A stretch of DNA of 64,000 nt from Dactylorhiza incarnata (GCA_033032865.1 JAWHQI010000202.1:372001-436000), one strand, 5' to 3'; positions 32,690-44,830 are shown, numbered from the stretch's first letter. The notes: generated by a model not told the origin, from the letters alone. Program-made: numbers and translations.

Positions 32690-34648
32690 TTACCCACTCA
32701 GTAAAGGATTTTTAGTATATTTAGAATTGAAATTCTTAGAACTTTCTGTATAATGTTTGTTCGACAAATTTGGGTAAATTCGTCGACCGCCGTTCGACGA
32801 ATGTGCATGTTTTTGTCGAGCGATGTCCATATTATAACTATACTGAAAGTCAGTTCTCAGTTTTCGTCGATCCCCGTTAGACAAATTTGAATCTTTTTGT
32901 CAAGCTTCGTTCGACGAATTCTTCTGAATTCTCTTATTCTTTATATTCTTACTTGAAGTATCTTTATTGGCTTCAGTAGCCTCTTTGCCTTTAGCAGAGA
33001 CGAATTTTATGGGTATGGAGAGGATGTTTTTCTTAATTAAAGGTGGCTCACTTGATGAAGCACCCAAGCCCAGTTTGTTATTGAGTCTAGCATTGACAGT
33101 GTTTGTGATGTTCATCAGTTTGATACTTCTCCCATTTAGGGATTCTTCAAATCTCTTGGCCTCAGATAATTTATTCTCAATGAGAATAGTATGTTCTCTG
33201 GAGGCTGCCAACTCTTTCTTAAGAGTAGCATTCTCTTCACTTAAGTTATTCATTTCAGCTAGCTTAAATCTGAGTGAGATTATTTCCTTCTCAGATTTAA
33301 TTAAGTCTAGGCAAAGGACTTTGAATTCATCCTTGAATTCAACAGAGGTAAAGTCAAAGTTAGCTATTACCTGATCAGCATCATCTTCTGCTTCTGATTC
33401 TGATTTTTCTTCATCAGAATTGTTGGCTGAGGCATTGATTGCCATCATGCAGAAATTTTTCTCTTCTTCATCATCATTGGAGCTGAATGAAGAAGCATAT
33501 CCTAACTCATTGTCTGAGTCATAAATGGCCATTAAGCATTGGTCATTTTCTTTTGTCTCTTCATCAGAAGAGCAGGATGAAGATTCTGATTCAGATTCTG
33601 TTTCACTCCAGGATTTTGCTACAAATCCTCTCCCTTTCTTTTTGTGATTGTGGGAGGAAGATTTGCTGGAGTTTCTCTTTTCTTCCTTTTCCTTTCTCTT
33701 TTCCTTCTTGTCCTTCTTGTTTTGAATTTCTGGACACTCAGGTGCAATGTGTCCTGGTTTCCTGCAACTAAAACATATAATTTCATTAGCATGATTTTTG
33801 TCATACCTTGGTTTGTCATAGTTTCTGGATGACTTTTTCCTGAAGTCTTTCTTAGCCATCTTGTAAAATCTTTTGGCTATTAGACTCATAAACTCCTCAT
33901 TGTCAGGAGTTTTTCCTTCTTCTGCATCAGCTGCCTTGAAAGCTATGCTCTTTTCTTTCTTTGTTGTTGGACATGTAGTGGATGATTCTGCTTCCCTGGA
34001 CTTGATGAGCTGCTCATAAGATTTGAGCTTGCCCAACAGTGCTTCTGTAGTAATCTCATTGAGACTCCTGGCATCCTTGATTGGCCAGATTCTTGAGTCT
34101 CATGTGCTGGGGAAGCACATTAAGATCTTGTCATTTATTTCAGTGATAGAAATCACTTTGTCCAAGGTCTTCAGCTCATTTATTATGAGACTGAGTCTGT
34201 TGTACATGTCAGCCACTGTCTCTGTGTCTCCCTTTTTGAAGTTTTCATATAGAGAGATCAAGTGTGATCTTCTGTTTTTTCTCTCATCTGCAGAACCTGC
34301 AACCATGTTGTTCAGAGAAATCCAAATTTCTCTAGCTGATGTACATTCAACCACTTTTTGAAATATATCATCAGACATGGTTTGAGCCAATATGTTCATG
34401 GCTTTAGCATCTGCATTTCTTTGCTTCTTTTGAGTTTCTGTCCACTCAGGAGGTGGGATAGCATGATTGTCTACTGTAGCTTCAGTGCTAGTTGATGTTG
34501 TAGGTACTGGAGGCCCTGTCAGAATAACATTAAAAATCTTTTCATCAATGGAGTTCATATAGAGCCTAATCTCTGCTTTCCAAAGTGCAAACTTGCTAAG
34601 GTTGCACATTGGAGGTCTTGTGCTTGAGTATTCCTTATTTTGTGCCAT
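32690..34648 (-). pseudogene. C gag with nonsense codons
   Basis: A single frame from ATG 34648 (MAQNKEYSSTRPPMCNLSKF) to about 32690, with TGA near 34100 and 32900. It resembles D gag in the N-terminal domain (YENFKKGDTETVADMYNRL, LGKLKSYEQLIKSRE), the zinc knuckle CFSCRKPGHIAPEC, Ser/Glu-rich stretches and a coiled-coil-like part. The end carries palindrome-coded repeats. The TGA near 32900 lies inside one palindrome (GCTTGAC where siblings have GTCGAC), as expected from C-to-T decay at a methylated CpG. Inactive. Confidence 0.9.
32746..32918. repeat. Palindromes at 33-bp step inside C gag
   Basis: 23-bp units of 8+7+8 form, TTYGTCGA-N7-TCGACRAA, begin at 32746 (right half only), 32779, 32812 (left half only), 32863 and 32896. 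The steps are 33, 33, 51 and 33. Best unit: 32779-32801, TTCGTCGA-CCGCCGT-TCGACGAA. Same place in gag and same core as in D, but outer bases differ. Confidence 0.88.
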
Positions 34649-34745
34649 AAGTTTTTATTAAGCAGAAATGAAATAAAAACTCTAAAGAAATTTAAGATCT
34701 AGTTGATCTTTGTGATTCAGGTGTTAGCCTGTAAAGAATCAACCT

Positions 34746-34758
34746 CCCTCTGATACCA
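34746..34758 (-). promoter_or_regulatory. C primer binding site, initiator tRNA-Met
   Basis: The plus strand reads CCCTCTGATACCA, so the minus strand reads TGGTATCAGAGGG, two bases from the 5' LTR. Confidence 0.92.
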
Positions 34759-34760
34759 AT

Positions 34761-36322
34761 TGAAAGTGGAAGTTAGATCTTAAGTTACTCTAGAGGGGGG
34801 GTGAATAGAGTATTAAACTTTTTATTAGTTTTTAAAGCGGAATTAAATTACTGATGTATATATATATGTAATGCAAAGTCTGATATATAATTTGAATAAA
34901 GAAAAGCACACAGCACTGAAACAATATAGAAAATCACAAGCACAGAAGACACAAGGAATTTATAGTAGTTCCCCAATGAATCTGGGTACGTCTACTCTTC
35001 TACCACAGCTGGTAGGATATCCACTAGGAGTTTTTGATAAGGTGTCCACACACCACAGAGCTTTTGATAAGGTGCTCAAGACCAGGGTTTTTTTGATAAG
35101 GTGTCCACACACCAATAAGCTTTTGATAAGGTGCTTAAAAACCACACAAGGATTTTTTGATAAGGTGTCTTGCCACCACTGTGTAAACTTTTGGAGGGAG
35201 AATTAACCCTGTACAAGATAAGGTAAGAAGGTTTAGAGTATTCTTCTCTATCAATGTTTCTGAGAGAAGACAAAGGATGTTGAGGATGAAAGCTCCCCCT
35301 GTCTGTTTGAAGTTGTTGACAGCTTGAGGATAAAGCTTTCTCTAAAACAGAAGCCTTCTGTAGCAGACTAATCTGGAAGAGGTGAATCTTCAGATTGTTG
35401 TTGCTCTTTTGAAGACTTGAACTTGCAGCAGATCTGAGAGAGTGAATGTTGTACTCAGAGAGATGAAGATGTTGCCTTTGGGAAGAAGAAGACTGAGAGT
35501 AATGTTATCTGTGAGTATTTTTCTTCTTCTTCTTCTTCTTCTTCTAATCCTTCTATGTTCTTGTTGATCTCCAAGAACTGTATTTCTTAGAGACTTGGAA
35601 AAATAAATGTGAATGATCTGTATCAGAAAAAGGAATACGACTATTTTTGTATATGCTTCCTTCTCTGATAGGTTTCTGATTCAAATTTTTAAATCATCTG
35701 CAATTTAAGGAATATATTATTCTGGCTTAAGTCCTTCTTGGAACTGTAACAGCCATCAAAACGATTTTGGCAGGTCCTTTTTGATTCCTTTGTCGTGAAA
35801 GATGTTGTAGCATTAAATGTCAACGGCTATTCTTGTCTTGGAAAGAATAAAAGAATATAATAAATGAATAATATATCCTTACTAAACTGACTGAATACGT
35901 CCAAAAGTGCTTAAATAGATCCGTTAAGGTTGTCGATCTGTGCTCAGAGAGTTGATAAAATAACTGATATAAGTAATCTGGACTTGTATTTGTGGAACTG
36001 AGCTTTAATACAGAATTTGTCGAGCTCTGGCTGGAATTCGTCGAACGCTGCTAGCCATTTGTCGAACGCTGCTCAGGAAATGTCGAGCGCTGGAACTGGC
36101 TATACTTCTTCAGTCTGCTGAGAAGAATTTGTCGAACGAAGCTAGACATTCGTCGACCGCCACTCGCCATTAGTCGAATGCTGGGAACTTAAATTATTCC
36201 TTAAGTTCTAGCTAATCAATCAGCCTAAAGACTTGACCCTTAAGCTATACAATGGGGTCAACTTGGTCCTAAGTTAAAACATAGTGATCCTAGCCCAAAA
36301 CAGTAATAGGGTTGTTCCAACA
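34761..36322 (-). repeat. C 5' LTR (1562 bp)
   Basis: Same termini as 17040-18571. An additional 'tttttgataaggtgtccacacacc' region near 35030-35065 makes it longer. The GTCGAACG array lies at about 36018-36180. Confidence 0.94.
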
Positions 36323-36327
36323 GACCT

Positions 36328-38713
36328 CCTCAGAGTTTTACTCTGAGCCACCTCTTCCACTACAACTTCTGGACTAGCTCTTTACCCGGGCACACTTGGA
36401 GCATCGCTCCCCCTGCTTCCAGAACCTGAAGCACCTGACACTGAGCTAGAAACACCCAGAGCACCTGGAGAAACAGGCAACTCCACCAGAACTTCCCTTG
36501 CATCTTCTCCTGGACCACCATCTACCCTGCTTCCTTGTAACTCAACAGAAGAGCTACCTTGGTATGACGTCAGCTCATCAAATACCACATCCCTTAAGAC
36601 CACAGCTCTCCGTGTCTCTGGATCCATGCATCTCTAACCCTTTTTCTGAGGGCCTCGGGAACATTCACATAGCAGGTAGAGCCGAACACTCGAAGGTGTT
36701 CCACCATAGGCTTGATCTTGAACATCAACTCATGATAGGTCTTCATGTTGATGGAACTGAGAGACATCTGATTGATGACATAGGTTACACAAGATATTCC
36801 CTCTGCCCAGAAGGACTTTGGGATACTCTTAGCATGAAGCCAACATTTGCAGGTCTCCGTCAGATGACAGATCTTCCGCTCTGCAATGTCGTTTTGTTGT
36901 GGAGTATGAGCATAAGAGAGCTCCCTCTGGATGTCAAGCTTCCTGCAGAAGTTAAAGAACGCATTGGAAGTAAACTCCTCTCCATTGTCGGTTCTGAACT
37001 TCTTGATCCGCAGATTAAGCCGACCCTCCACGAGCTCCTTGAACTCCACACACTTCCTGAATGCTTCCGACTTCTCCTTCAGAAAATATACACAAGTATA
37101 TCTAGTGAAATCATCAATCAAGACCAGCATATACCTGCTGCCTCCAAGACTGACAGTTGCGGTAGGTCCAAACAGATCACCATGAATACACTCCAATGGT
37201 GCTTTACATCTGCTTTGTGACTTTTCAAATGGAAGACGTTGAGCCTTACCATATTGACAACCTGCACAAACGTGACCTTCGCCGAAGGATGACAAACTAG
37301 GCAAACCTCTCACAAGGCCTCTCCGTGCCATAGCTTTCAACTTGTCCATCCCAACATGTCCGAGTCTTTCATGCCAGATAGCAGCGCTATCATTAGTCCT
37401 CGTCTTATCAATATAGGAACTTGTAGATAACACAAACAAGTCCTTCACCCTTCTACCAACATAAGTGACTTCAGCCTCCACCGCTGACACATTTCTAAGA
37501 AACTTCACTTCTGTTGGACCAAACAGAACGTGATAGCCAGCATCCACAGCGTTGGTCACCGAGAAGAGGTTTTTCTTCATCCCCGGAACATGATAGACAC
37601 TCTTCAACGTAAGAGATCCTCTATCTCCATTTAAAGAAACTATACCCTCCTTCTCAACTGCATGTATAGTATCATCAGCAGTAATGATAGCATCATTACC
37701 TCTGTATGTCTGCAAAGAAGAGAACTTAGATTCATCCCCGGTGAGGTGATGACCACACCCAGAATCTACTATCCAATCATCTTGATAGTTAATGGAAGCC
37801 ATAGCCCAAACACAAGTGCCCGTCATGAAGGATCCATCTCCCCAATGAACATTAGCATTGGACCCAGCCTCCTCCTTTCCTGCAACATGCCCTGGCTGAA
37901 GATTGACTATGCAGTCCTTCTTGAAGTGACCAGGCTTGTTGCACCTGAAGCATATAGGTCCTTCTTTCTTCTTCCCATCACGCTTAGGAGCATAGCTCCT
38001 CTCCTGCTGATATAAAGTAGATGAACTATCATCTCCAGATGTTTTCTTCTTCTTGTCCCAATGCTTCTTCTTTCCAGAATAAAGAACCTCACTTTCTCCC
38101 CCAGAGATAGACATCCCGCCATCTGCATAGCCAAACTCTCTTGCGAAGAAAGCAAGTTTTCCTGCTCCAGCAACGATGGCTGATTGGCCCAGCCTTGAAC
38201 AGAAGTAATAAAGGTCACATACTCCCTCTGCAAGCCGCGGATTATGCGCCTCTTCAGCTTAGCTTCTGAGATAGGCTCATCCGGGTCCAAAGCCGAAATC
38301 TCTGCACAGAGGTTCTTCATCTTCAGGAAGAACGTTGATATGGACAAGTCTCCTTGAATTGCTTTTGCCAACTCATTTTCCAAGAACTATAGTCGAGCTA
38401 CATTCTTCTTATTGAACAAGCCATCTAAGGCTGTCCAAATATCAGCAGCTGATCTACATCCAACGATGTGATCAAACAACTCTGATGAGATAGCCCGCTT
38501 GAGAGTAAACTCTACCTTAACATTAGTTCTCCTCTAAGCTTTCACCAGATGAGCATTCTCACCGGCAGCAACCACTTCTTGAGTTTCTTCTCCTCCAACA
38601 ACCTCCCAGAGGTCCTCGCCCAGAAGATAGCTCTCCATGCAAGACTTCCACTTCTTAAAGTTAGTCTGCGTTAGGAGCTCAATACCAAGATCTCTTGTTA
38701 TTCCTCCTTCCAT
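36328..38713 (-). pseudogene. B gag, protease and integrase
   Basis: Gag ATG at 38713 (MEGGITRDLGIELLTQTNF), a UBN2-type copia gag. TAG at about 38534 and 38387 interrupt it, and the frame shifts near 38115. Then CFRCNKPGHFKKDC (zinc knuckle), DWIVDSGCGHHLTG (protease), AIWHERLGHVGMDKL and CAGCQYGKA (GAG-pre-integrase), and integrase with HGDLFGP, RTDNGEEF and HTPQQNDIAERK, holding D, D and E. The frame changes again near 36610. The remainder to 36328 is the integrase-RT linker, rich in Ser and Gly. Unlike C and D, there is no second palindrome array in this gag. Confidence 0.92.
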
Positions 38714-38790
38714 TGATATACCACTGATAACTGTGCTTCTAGAAATCCAAGCAAGATAACTGCGGTTGAATCACTGATCAAACCTCTGTC

Positions 38791-38803
38791 CCCTCTGATA
38801 CCA
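38791..38803 (-). promoter_or_regulatory. B primer binding site, initiator tRNA-Met
   Basis: The plus strand reads CCCTCTGATACCA directly before the LTR. The minus strand is TGGTATCAGAGGG. Confidence 0.92.
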
Positions 38804-39942
38804 TGTTGAAATTTTCTAATAAGCGGAAAATGAGAACAAGGTCGCAGGAACACTCTCAACCATACGAAGCACCAGAAACCAGAAATAATGAAGGAACAAG
38901 AGAAATCTTGTATCAACTATCTTTTGTACATTTCGAGACATACATTCCGAGACATGATTTATCAGTACACACAATGATGAGAAGAGAAGAAAACCAACTA
39001 CAAGAAGCTGGCGGTTACAACATGAACCCGCCAAACCACCCGGCTAACAAAGGTTGTCCACGCAAGCCACCAAGTCACCAAACCGCAACTCAACATGCAT
39101 ACTACCGGTTATTCCTATGCTCACTCTGTTCGCCCAAGCAAGGCCGCCTGACCACAGCCACTTGGCCGCTCCAAACCGCGAACAAGCTGCTGAAGAACTG
39201 AACAGACCGACAAAGGCAAACCGCCTAACTGCCGCGGTCTGAACTTTATTGAAAGCAGGAAACAAACTGAAGAGAAACGCCTTGTCGCTAACCGCGACCT
39301 CCTGCTGCTACCCGCCGCTGACTGCAACCGGCTTATCCGCTGCGGTCTCTGCTGATCAAATCAGAACCACAAGCAAGCCGCACAACTTGCGAACACAGCA
39401 AAGGCAAGTCTCAAATCGCGCAAACAGAAAGTTTTATCCGCACCTAAAACTCGCGAGCTCTCACTTACTGTTCAAGTGTTTTTTTAACGAGCCAGGGGGG
39501 CCTATTTATAGTAGAGGTGAGGAGTGCGGTCAACTCCTATGCGATAGGATAACCACCCACAGCAACAGCAGTGGGTAGACCACAACTCGCGCGGCTTACT
39601 GAGAATTCTGTCGAACAGATCGCCGACTTAAGAATAAGCCGTGCGGACTACTCGCAAAGCTCCTGTAATACCAGCAGACACCTGCCAGCCCGCGAGCAAA
39701 GAACCGGCCAAAGCTTCAATACCAAGAAGTAACTGCGGATACTAACCGCCCGGTTACAACCAGATAGCTGACCCCAGATGGTTGAAGAACCAAAGACATC
39801 TGCCACTGGCTAGCCGCCAGTCCAATGTGGGAAGACAACCCACACGATCTCCTTTACAGACCGCCCGAACTTCGCGGTTTCCCAGACCGCCCGGTCTGAT
39901 TCCCAGACCGCTCGACCTCCACTTACACTTCAAAATTCAACA
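38804..39942 (-). repeat. B 5' LTR (1139 bp)
   Basis: Near copy of 7665-8742 with an additional segment (about 39252-39320) absent from the left LTR. Rich in AACCGC/GCGGTT words. Right target duplication GGAAG 39943-39947. Confidence 0.94.
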
Positions 39943-41220
39943 GGAAGAGCCTGTCGAAGCCATCTTAGAAGTCGGCGCAAATTCGACTTCAATTCGACGC
40001 AGAAGATAAAGTTCAAGTCCAAGACTTCAACTCGATGGATACATCGATAAGTAATTGATGCAGCATCGACATCTGAGTTCAGCCAGAGCTAAGAAGGAAT
40101 TCGAAGATACTCCTATAAGAACTCAGAGGTGCGTCGATATGAAGAATGATGAAGTCAACGGAGCGTCGAATACAGTCTGAAATAGAAGCTTTTCTACTGT
40201 CTTTCTAATACCTTTTCAGAAGGTCCACAAAGCTAAAGACAGTTCTCCAGCAGCTCGTTTATTGCCAAGAATGGAATGGAGTATTCCAGGATACAACAAA
40301 AACATTCTTGGAATGTATTCAAATCTGATGGACGGGTCAGGAACAAAAGAAAAAGGGAAATCAACTGTCCAATAGGAATTCCTTTTCAGGACAGCCCAAA
40401 AGAAGAAAAAATTCAAATTCCAATCATGTAGAATAGGTATGCTGAGAGGAGAAGAAAAAAAGCATTGATCACATATTTTTCTATCTATCGAATAGAGTTT
40501 TCCTCTTCTTCCTCCTTCAACCCTAAGACAAAAAAGAACATATCTCTCTACACAGGAAAATAGTACAGCTGCTCTTTCTTCTTCTTCATACAATAGCAAG
40601 TTTACAAGAAGTGCTAAGAGAATCAGGAGCAATCCAATAACCCTTGCAATCATCACAATCATAAGCAAGGGTTCATTATATTCAGATCTAGTGATAAACA
40701 GAAGCAACAATTTAAAATAAATAGCTTCTGAAGAATTATGAAAGCAGAATTCTATTATCCTCTTTCTCTCTTTCTTCTTCTTTATTCACCATCTGTAAAA
40801 GAGTTTTAGTAATCCCACTTTCAAAGGATTCAGTGGTTCTAAGAGTCTCCTTATCAAAAGACTCAGTGGTTCTAAGAGTCTCCTTATCAAAAGACTCAGT
40901 GGTTCTATGAGTCTCCTTATCAAAAAACTCAGACATAGTTAGTACAATCCTACTAGGGAGGTAGAAGAGTGAACTACCCACATTTTGGGGAACCACTATA
41001 AAAATCCTGTCTTCTGGATTGAATTTTCGGTGTTGTCCCTCTTTACAGTTTTCTGTATTTATATTTCCTGCATTAACTTTATTCTATTTTGGTAGTGTTG
41101 ATTGCATATTGCTTAGTAGTTTTATTGTGTGTGTATATTTAGGGTAGAAAATATTCAAAACTCTATTCACCCCCCCCCCCCCTCTCTAGAGAATACTCAG
41201 AGGCACATTGTGCACTTTCA
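39943..41220 (+). repeat. F solo LTR, right piece
   Basis: Resumes after the GGAAG duplication. Contains GTCGA palindromes (about 39960-40170), three 'gttctaagagtctccttatcaaaagactcagtg'-type units (about 40835-40935), a C13-C14 run near 41170, and the terminal GTGCACTTTCA. The same region in H runs 48996-49912. Confidence 0.9.
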
Positions 41221-41225
41221 GGAGG

Positions 41226-42170
41226 ATCCCTGCTGATTTCAAGCTTGAAGAGGCCCTCCCTCAGACCAAAAGTAAGGGCCAGCTTAAGGGTGAATCCATC
41301 CACCTCTTAGATGCCTAGGACTTCCTCCTGGAAGTGGTCGATGTACTGACCCAACGTCTCATACACTCCTTGCACTAGATAGAAGAGCGTAGTCACCTCC
41401 TTCTTCCTCTTCTTGGATGTGGCAAACCTCATCATCAACACTCTCCGTAGGTCTTCAAAAAAGTAGATGGAACTGGCCGACAGCTGGTGAAACCAGTCTC
41501 TAGCCATTCCCAGGAAGGTGATCGTAAAAATCGGCATTTAAAGGCGTCTGTCATGTTCCGAATGGAAACCACATCCTCAAACCATTGAAGAAGACGAATC
41601 GGATCATCCCTCCCAGAGTAGTAGTTGAGGGCAGGCTCTCTGAACCCTTCTAGGACTGGGGCGACGAGTACCTCACAACAGAAAGGGCTCCTTCCACCCT
41701 AGCGATGATCTTCTATGTAGTGAGTAACAACACTATACTTGCCACCCGCGCGAGTATCTGGAAACCTCGTCGGATTCTCTCCTTCTCGAAACCTGATCCC
41801 CTGGAAGCTCGTCGGGCAATACTACGATTACCTCGGTCGTTCTGGCACCTCCGCCATCGCTTCGTTCCCTACTCTCCTGGATGGAGCACCTTCTTCTGAT
41901 GGGTATCGCAGAGAGGCGAGGTTGTTGTGACCTCAGCGCGAGGAACCAAAGTCGCTCACAAGGTATCTTCAATCCGCTGCGCAAACTCTTCGAAGTCGGA
42001 CCTCCTCACGAAATTGCTTCCGCTCGTCGAGTCTCCACTTGCCCTTTACAACTCGCCTCCTTCCACCATCTCGCCTACAACACAGAACTTTCTTCCTCCG
42101 ACTGCGGTCCATGCTCACCTCACCAAAGTGTTAAAGCCAGGAAAATCCTAGCTCTAAATGTTCGGACCTA
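41226..42170 (-). pseudogene. G3 gypsy gag, N-terminal and central part
   Basis: The minus strand encodes MARDWFHQLSASSIYFFEDL, then a MMRFATSKKRKKEVTTLF segment and LGQYIDHFQEE, which match the Ty3/gypsy retrotransposon Gag domain. The upstream part includes DFEEFAQRIEDTL. Several frameshifts and stops. At 41226 the frame passes to 7347 across F, where it becomes EKLIERANKFVQ. Gag is the structural protein of the particle. Confidence 0.85.
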
Positions 42171-42976
42171 AGTACAGCCTGAGGTTACTGACTCCGCGAT
42201 CTGGCGATTTGGATCTAAAGGCTAGCAATAAGAAGGAAGAGAAAGACCACAAAAAGACTCCAAGGAGTTCAGTAAGGAGGTCCCACCACGTACCTGGAAG
42301 TTTAAGTAAAAACTCCCCCTCTACGACTATAGATGGATGAACTTGGTACCATGAAGGCACTGGCTTGATGAGAATCTCGCCTGGATGAGGGGGTGATCTA
42401 TAATTTTTATAGTGTCATTCTTGGTACCCCTGAGGGTCTATTTATAGATAAATTCTAAAGGGGGTGGGGGGAAGCAGGCGACCATACCTGACCCCTGCGA
42501 GATTGGATAGTTGAACCTGGTGAACGAGCGACTATTGAAGGATCTCTCTCATGCCTGGCGATATGTTGTTGATAGTCGCCACTTAGGAAGGATCTCACCT
42601 ATGCCTGGCGAGATGCTATTGATAGTGCATTACTTAGGAAGGATCTCGCCTAAGCCTGATGAGATACTGTTGATAGTCGCCACTTAGAGGCGAGTAATCA
42701 TAATACTCGCATCTTTTATTGAGTGCCCTTGTGAATTGCTGGTTGTCTTTGATTGGACCTTTGACTTTGACATTTACCCACGTGGCTTGAACGGGTCCTA
42801 CCCTCGAGGAATATGGGTTGTACAGGCGTGGCTTGGAAGTGCCTTGCTTTTCACATTCTTCCTACTCGGGTGCCCATGTGCGATGTTTGACGCTGGCTTC
42901 AGCGATCGTCGTTTGTCTCCAAGGCTGAGAGTTGGACCTTGATTGTGGCGCGGAGGAGTGTTTGCCCCCTTGTCTT
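42171..42976 (-). other. LTR-like or leader DNA upstream of G3 gag
   Basis: No gene. CTATAAATAGA (minus strand, 42437-42447) looks like a TATA box some 270 bases before gag. Three direct repeats 'gaaggatctcncctatgcctggcgagat' lie at about 42535-42665. It is probably the 5' LTR and leader of G3, but I cannot place its ends, and it does not match the G1 LTR. Confidence 0.5.
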
Positions 42977-43690
42977 GGTGAGGGGGAGGACTCGGGGCCC
43001 ATTCCTTCAAGAGGTATAGAAAAGCCTTTGTCTGCTCTTGCCTTGACAGTAGAAGGATGCGGGGTCCATTCTTTTGAGGAGGTCCAGAAGGACCTTTGAC
43101 TGTTCTCTCCTTGACGGTAGAAGGACTCGAGGTCTTTTCTAGAAGGACCTTTATCCATTCTCGCCTTGACGGTAGAAGGACTCAGGGTTTGTTCTTTTAA
43201 GAGGTACAGAAGGACCTTTGTCTGTTCTCTCCTTGACATTAGAAGGACTCAGGGTCCGTTCTTCGAGGGGGTGCAGAATGCCCTTTGTGCATTCTCGCCT
43301 TGATGGTAGAAGAACTCGGAGTCCGTTCTTTCAGAAGGTGCAGAATTGACATTTGTTCATTCTCGCCATGATGGTAGAAGAACTCGGGGTCCGTTCTTTC
43401 AGGAGGTGTAGAAGGACCTTTGTCCGTTCTCGCCTTGACGGTAGAAGGACTCGGGGTCCGTTCTTTCAGGAGGTGCAGAAGGACCTTTGTTCGGTCTCGC
43501 CTTGACGGTAGAAGGACTCGTGGTCTGTTCTTTCAGGTGGTGCATAAGGACCTTTGTCCGTTCTCGTCTTGACGGTAGAAGGACTCAGGTCTGTTCTTTC
43601 AGGAGGTGCAGAAGGAACTTTGTCCATTCTCGCCTTGAAGGTAGAAAAACTCGGGGTCCGTACTTTCAGAGAGAGGAAATGTAATAGTCT
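42977..43690. repeat. Minisatellite, about 10 units of 67 bp
   Basis: Units with GGTCCGTTCTTTCAGGAGGT, GCAGAAGGACCTTTGTCCGT and CGCCTTGACGGTAGAAGGAC recur about ten times. One is shortened by internal deletion (near 43130-43185). It lies just past the end of the G1 pol on the minus strand. Confidence 0.9.
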
Positions 43691-43774
43691 GAACCGGAGA
43701 ACAGTTAAAATTTTATTGAAAAGCGGAGGTGCATGCGAGCGCTTCTTGGCCCTGTGATTTTCCATCCTTAAGAC

Positions 43775-44830
43775 TACTGGTAAAAGAGACGCAGGTTTTG
43801 TACGTTCCATGTTCCGGGGAGTGTCTTCCCGTCTGGGGTCCTCAATTGGTATGTTTCAGGCTTTACTATTGCCATGACGATAAATGGTCCTTCCTGCCGG
43901 GGAGAGTTTGTCCTTCTGGGGGGCTTTTCCGGCTGCCTCGAGGCTTGAGAGGACCAGGTCCCATATGCTAATTGGTCTCGAACTTACCCTCCTGTTGTAG
44001 AAACGGGCCGCACTGTTTTGATATGTAGCGATTCATTGTGTCGATTTGTCCCTGACCTCCGGAACTAAGTCCAGGTTGGCTCGGAGGAGTGCTTCGTTCT
44101 CCGTTGGGTCAAAAGCTTGGATTCGAGGACTCAAAACGCCAATGTCCACTAGTATGACAACTTTTGATCTATAACAGAGGTTGAAAGGTGTTTCCCATGT
44201 CGGGATCCTTTCCATGGTACGGTAAGCCCATAACACATTTGGGAGGGTGTCCACCCATTTCCCCTGCCTCCTAGAGGCGGGTCTTCAATCCCTTAAGGAT
44301 GGTTCGATTGGTGACCTCTGTCTAGGCGTTAGCCTGCGGATGGGCCATGGTCGTTTGGTAAAGCTCTATCATTAGATCCCCGCACATTTTTGTGAATGCC
44401 TTCCCCGTAAACTAAGTTCCATTGTCGGCGACAATTGTAGCTGGGATGCCGAAGCGACAGATGATGTTCTTCTAGACGAATTTCTTGGCGTTCTCCTCAG
44501 TGATTTTTGGCTAAGAACTCCTTCTCAGCCACTTGGTGAAGTAATTGACCGTCAGGATGATACACTTCATCTGGCCAGAAGCCGGTGGGAAGGGACCGAG
44601 CAAGTCGATTCCCCACTGTGTGAAGGGCCACACACTCCGTAGTGGGGTAAGGCTGTCTTGGGGATGGCGAGGAACGTTGGAATGAAATTGGTGGCTTTTG
44701 CACTTTCGAATGAAATCGAGGGTGCCCTTCTTTAGCGTAGGCCAATTGAGTCCTTGGAGTAAAACTTTAAGTGCCAAGGCTTTTCCTCCTAGATGCTCGC
44801 CGCATACTCCTTCGTGAATTTCCCTCAAGG
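43775..44830 (-). pseudogene. G1 gypsy integrase
   Basis: The zinc-binding part has IHEGVCGEHLGG, GLNWPTLKK and KCKSHQFHS (one of the HHCC cysteines is replaced). The core has WGIDLLGPFPPASG, then VADNGT, then TEVTNRTILKGLK, giving the D, D and E positions, with LWAYRT further on (MDTLPNVLWAYRT at 44254). The C-terminal stretch near 43950-43775 matches the usual gypsy ending (DLVLSS, GPY-like, DGKTLPGTW-like). Many stops and frame changes. Would insert the gypsy cDNA if intact. Confidence 0.85.

Larger units (their letters stand above)
17040..36322 (-). mobile_element. C: SIRE-like Ty1/copia element with extra ORF, minus strand
   Basis: LTRs 17040-18571 (3') and 34761-36322 (5') read TGTTGGAACAACCC to CACTTTCA on the minus strand. 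Target duplication GACCT at 17035-17039 and 36323-36327. The order is PBS for initiator tRNA-Met, gag, protease, integrase, RT, RNase H, a long extra ORF, polypurine tract. D is inserted in the extra ORF at GAATT. Its gag resembles that of D. Many nonsense codons show it is inactive. Confidence 0.95.
7665..39942 (-). mobile_element. B: Tork-like Ty1/copia element, minus strand
   Basis: Bounded by LTRs 7665-8742 (3') and 38804-39942 (5'), both TGTTGAAATTTTC to AAAATTCAACA on the plus strand. The target duplication GGAAG is at 7660-7664 and 39943-39947. On the minus strand the order is PBS, gag, protease, integrase, RT, RNase H, polypurine tract. Two later insertions, E at 9061 and C at 17040, split the coding region. 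Protease WIVDSGCGHHLTG and RT LLYVDDMIITG resemble Tork/TNT1-type elements. Several stops show it is inactive. Confidence 0.95.
7348..41220 (+). mobile_element. F: solo LTR split by element B
   Basis: One LTR in two pieces, 7348-7664 and 39948-41220, about 1590 bp in total. It starts TGCTGGGAAAA and ends GTGCACTTTCA. GGAGG flanks both ends (7343-7347 and 41221-41225), so it is a complete insertion reduced to a single LTR, as after LTR-LTR recombination. The same LTR type occurs at 48623-49912 (H), and it resembles the D LTR in its terminal CACTTTCA and its internal repeats. Confidence 0.88.

Noticed and set aside
43487..43757. Overlapping frames in the minisatellite
   Set aside because: Produced by the 67-bp repeat. 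No start or domain.
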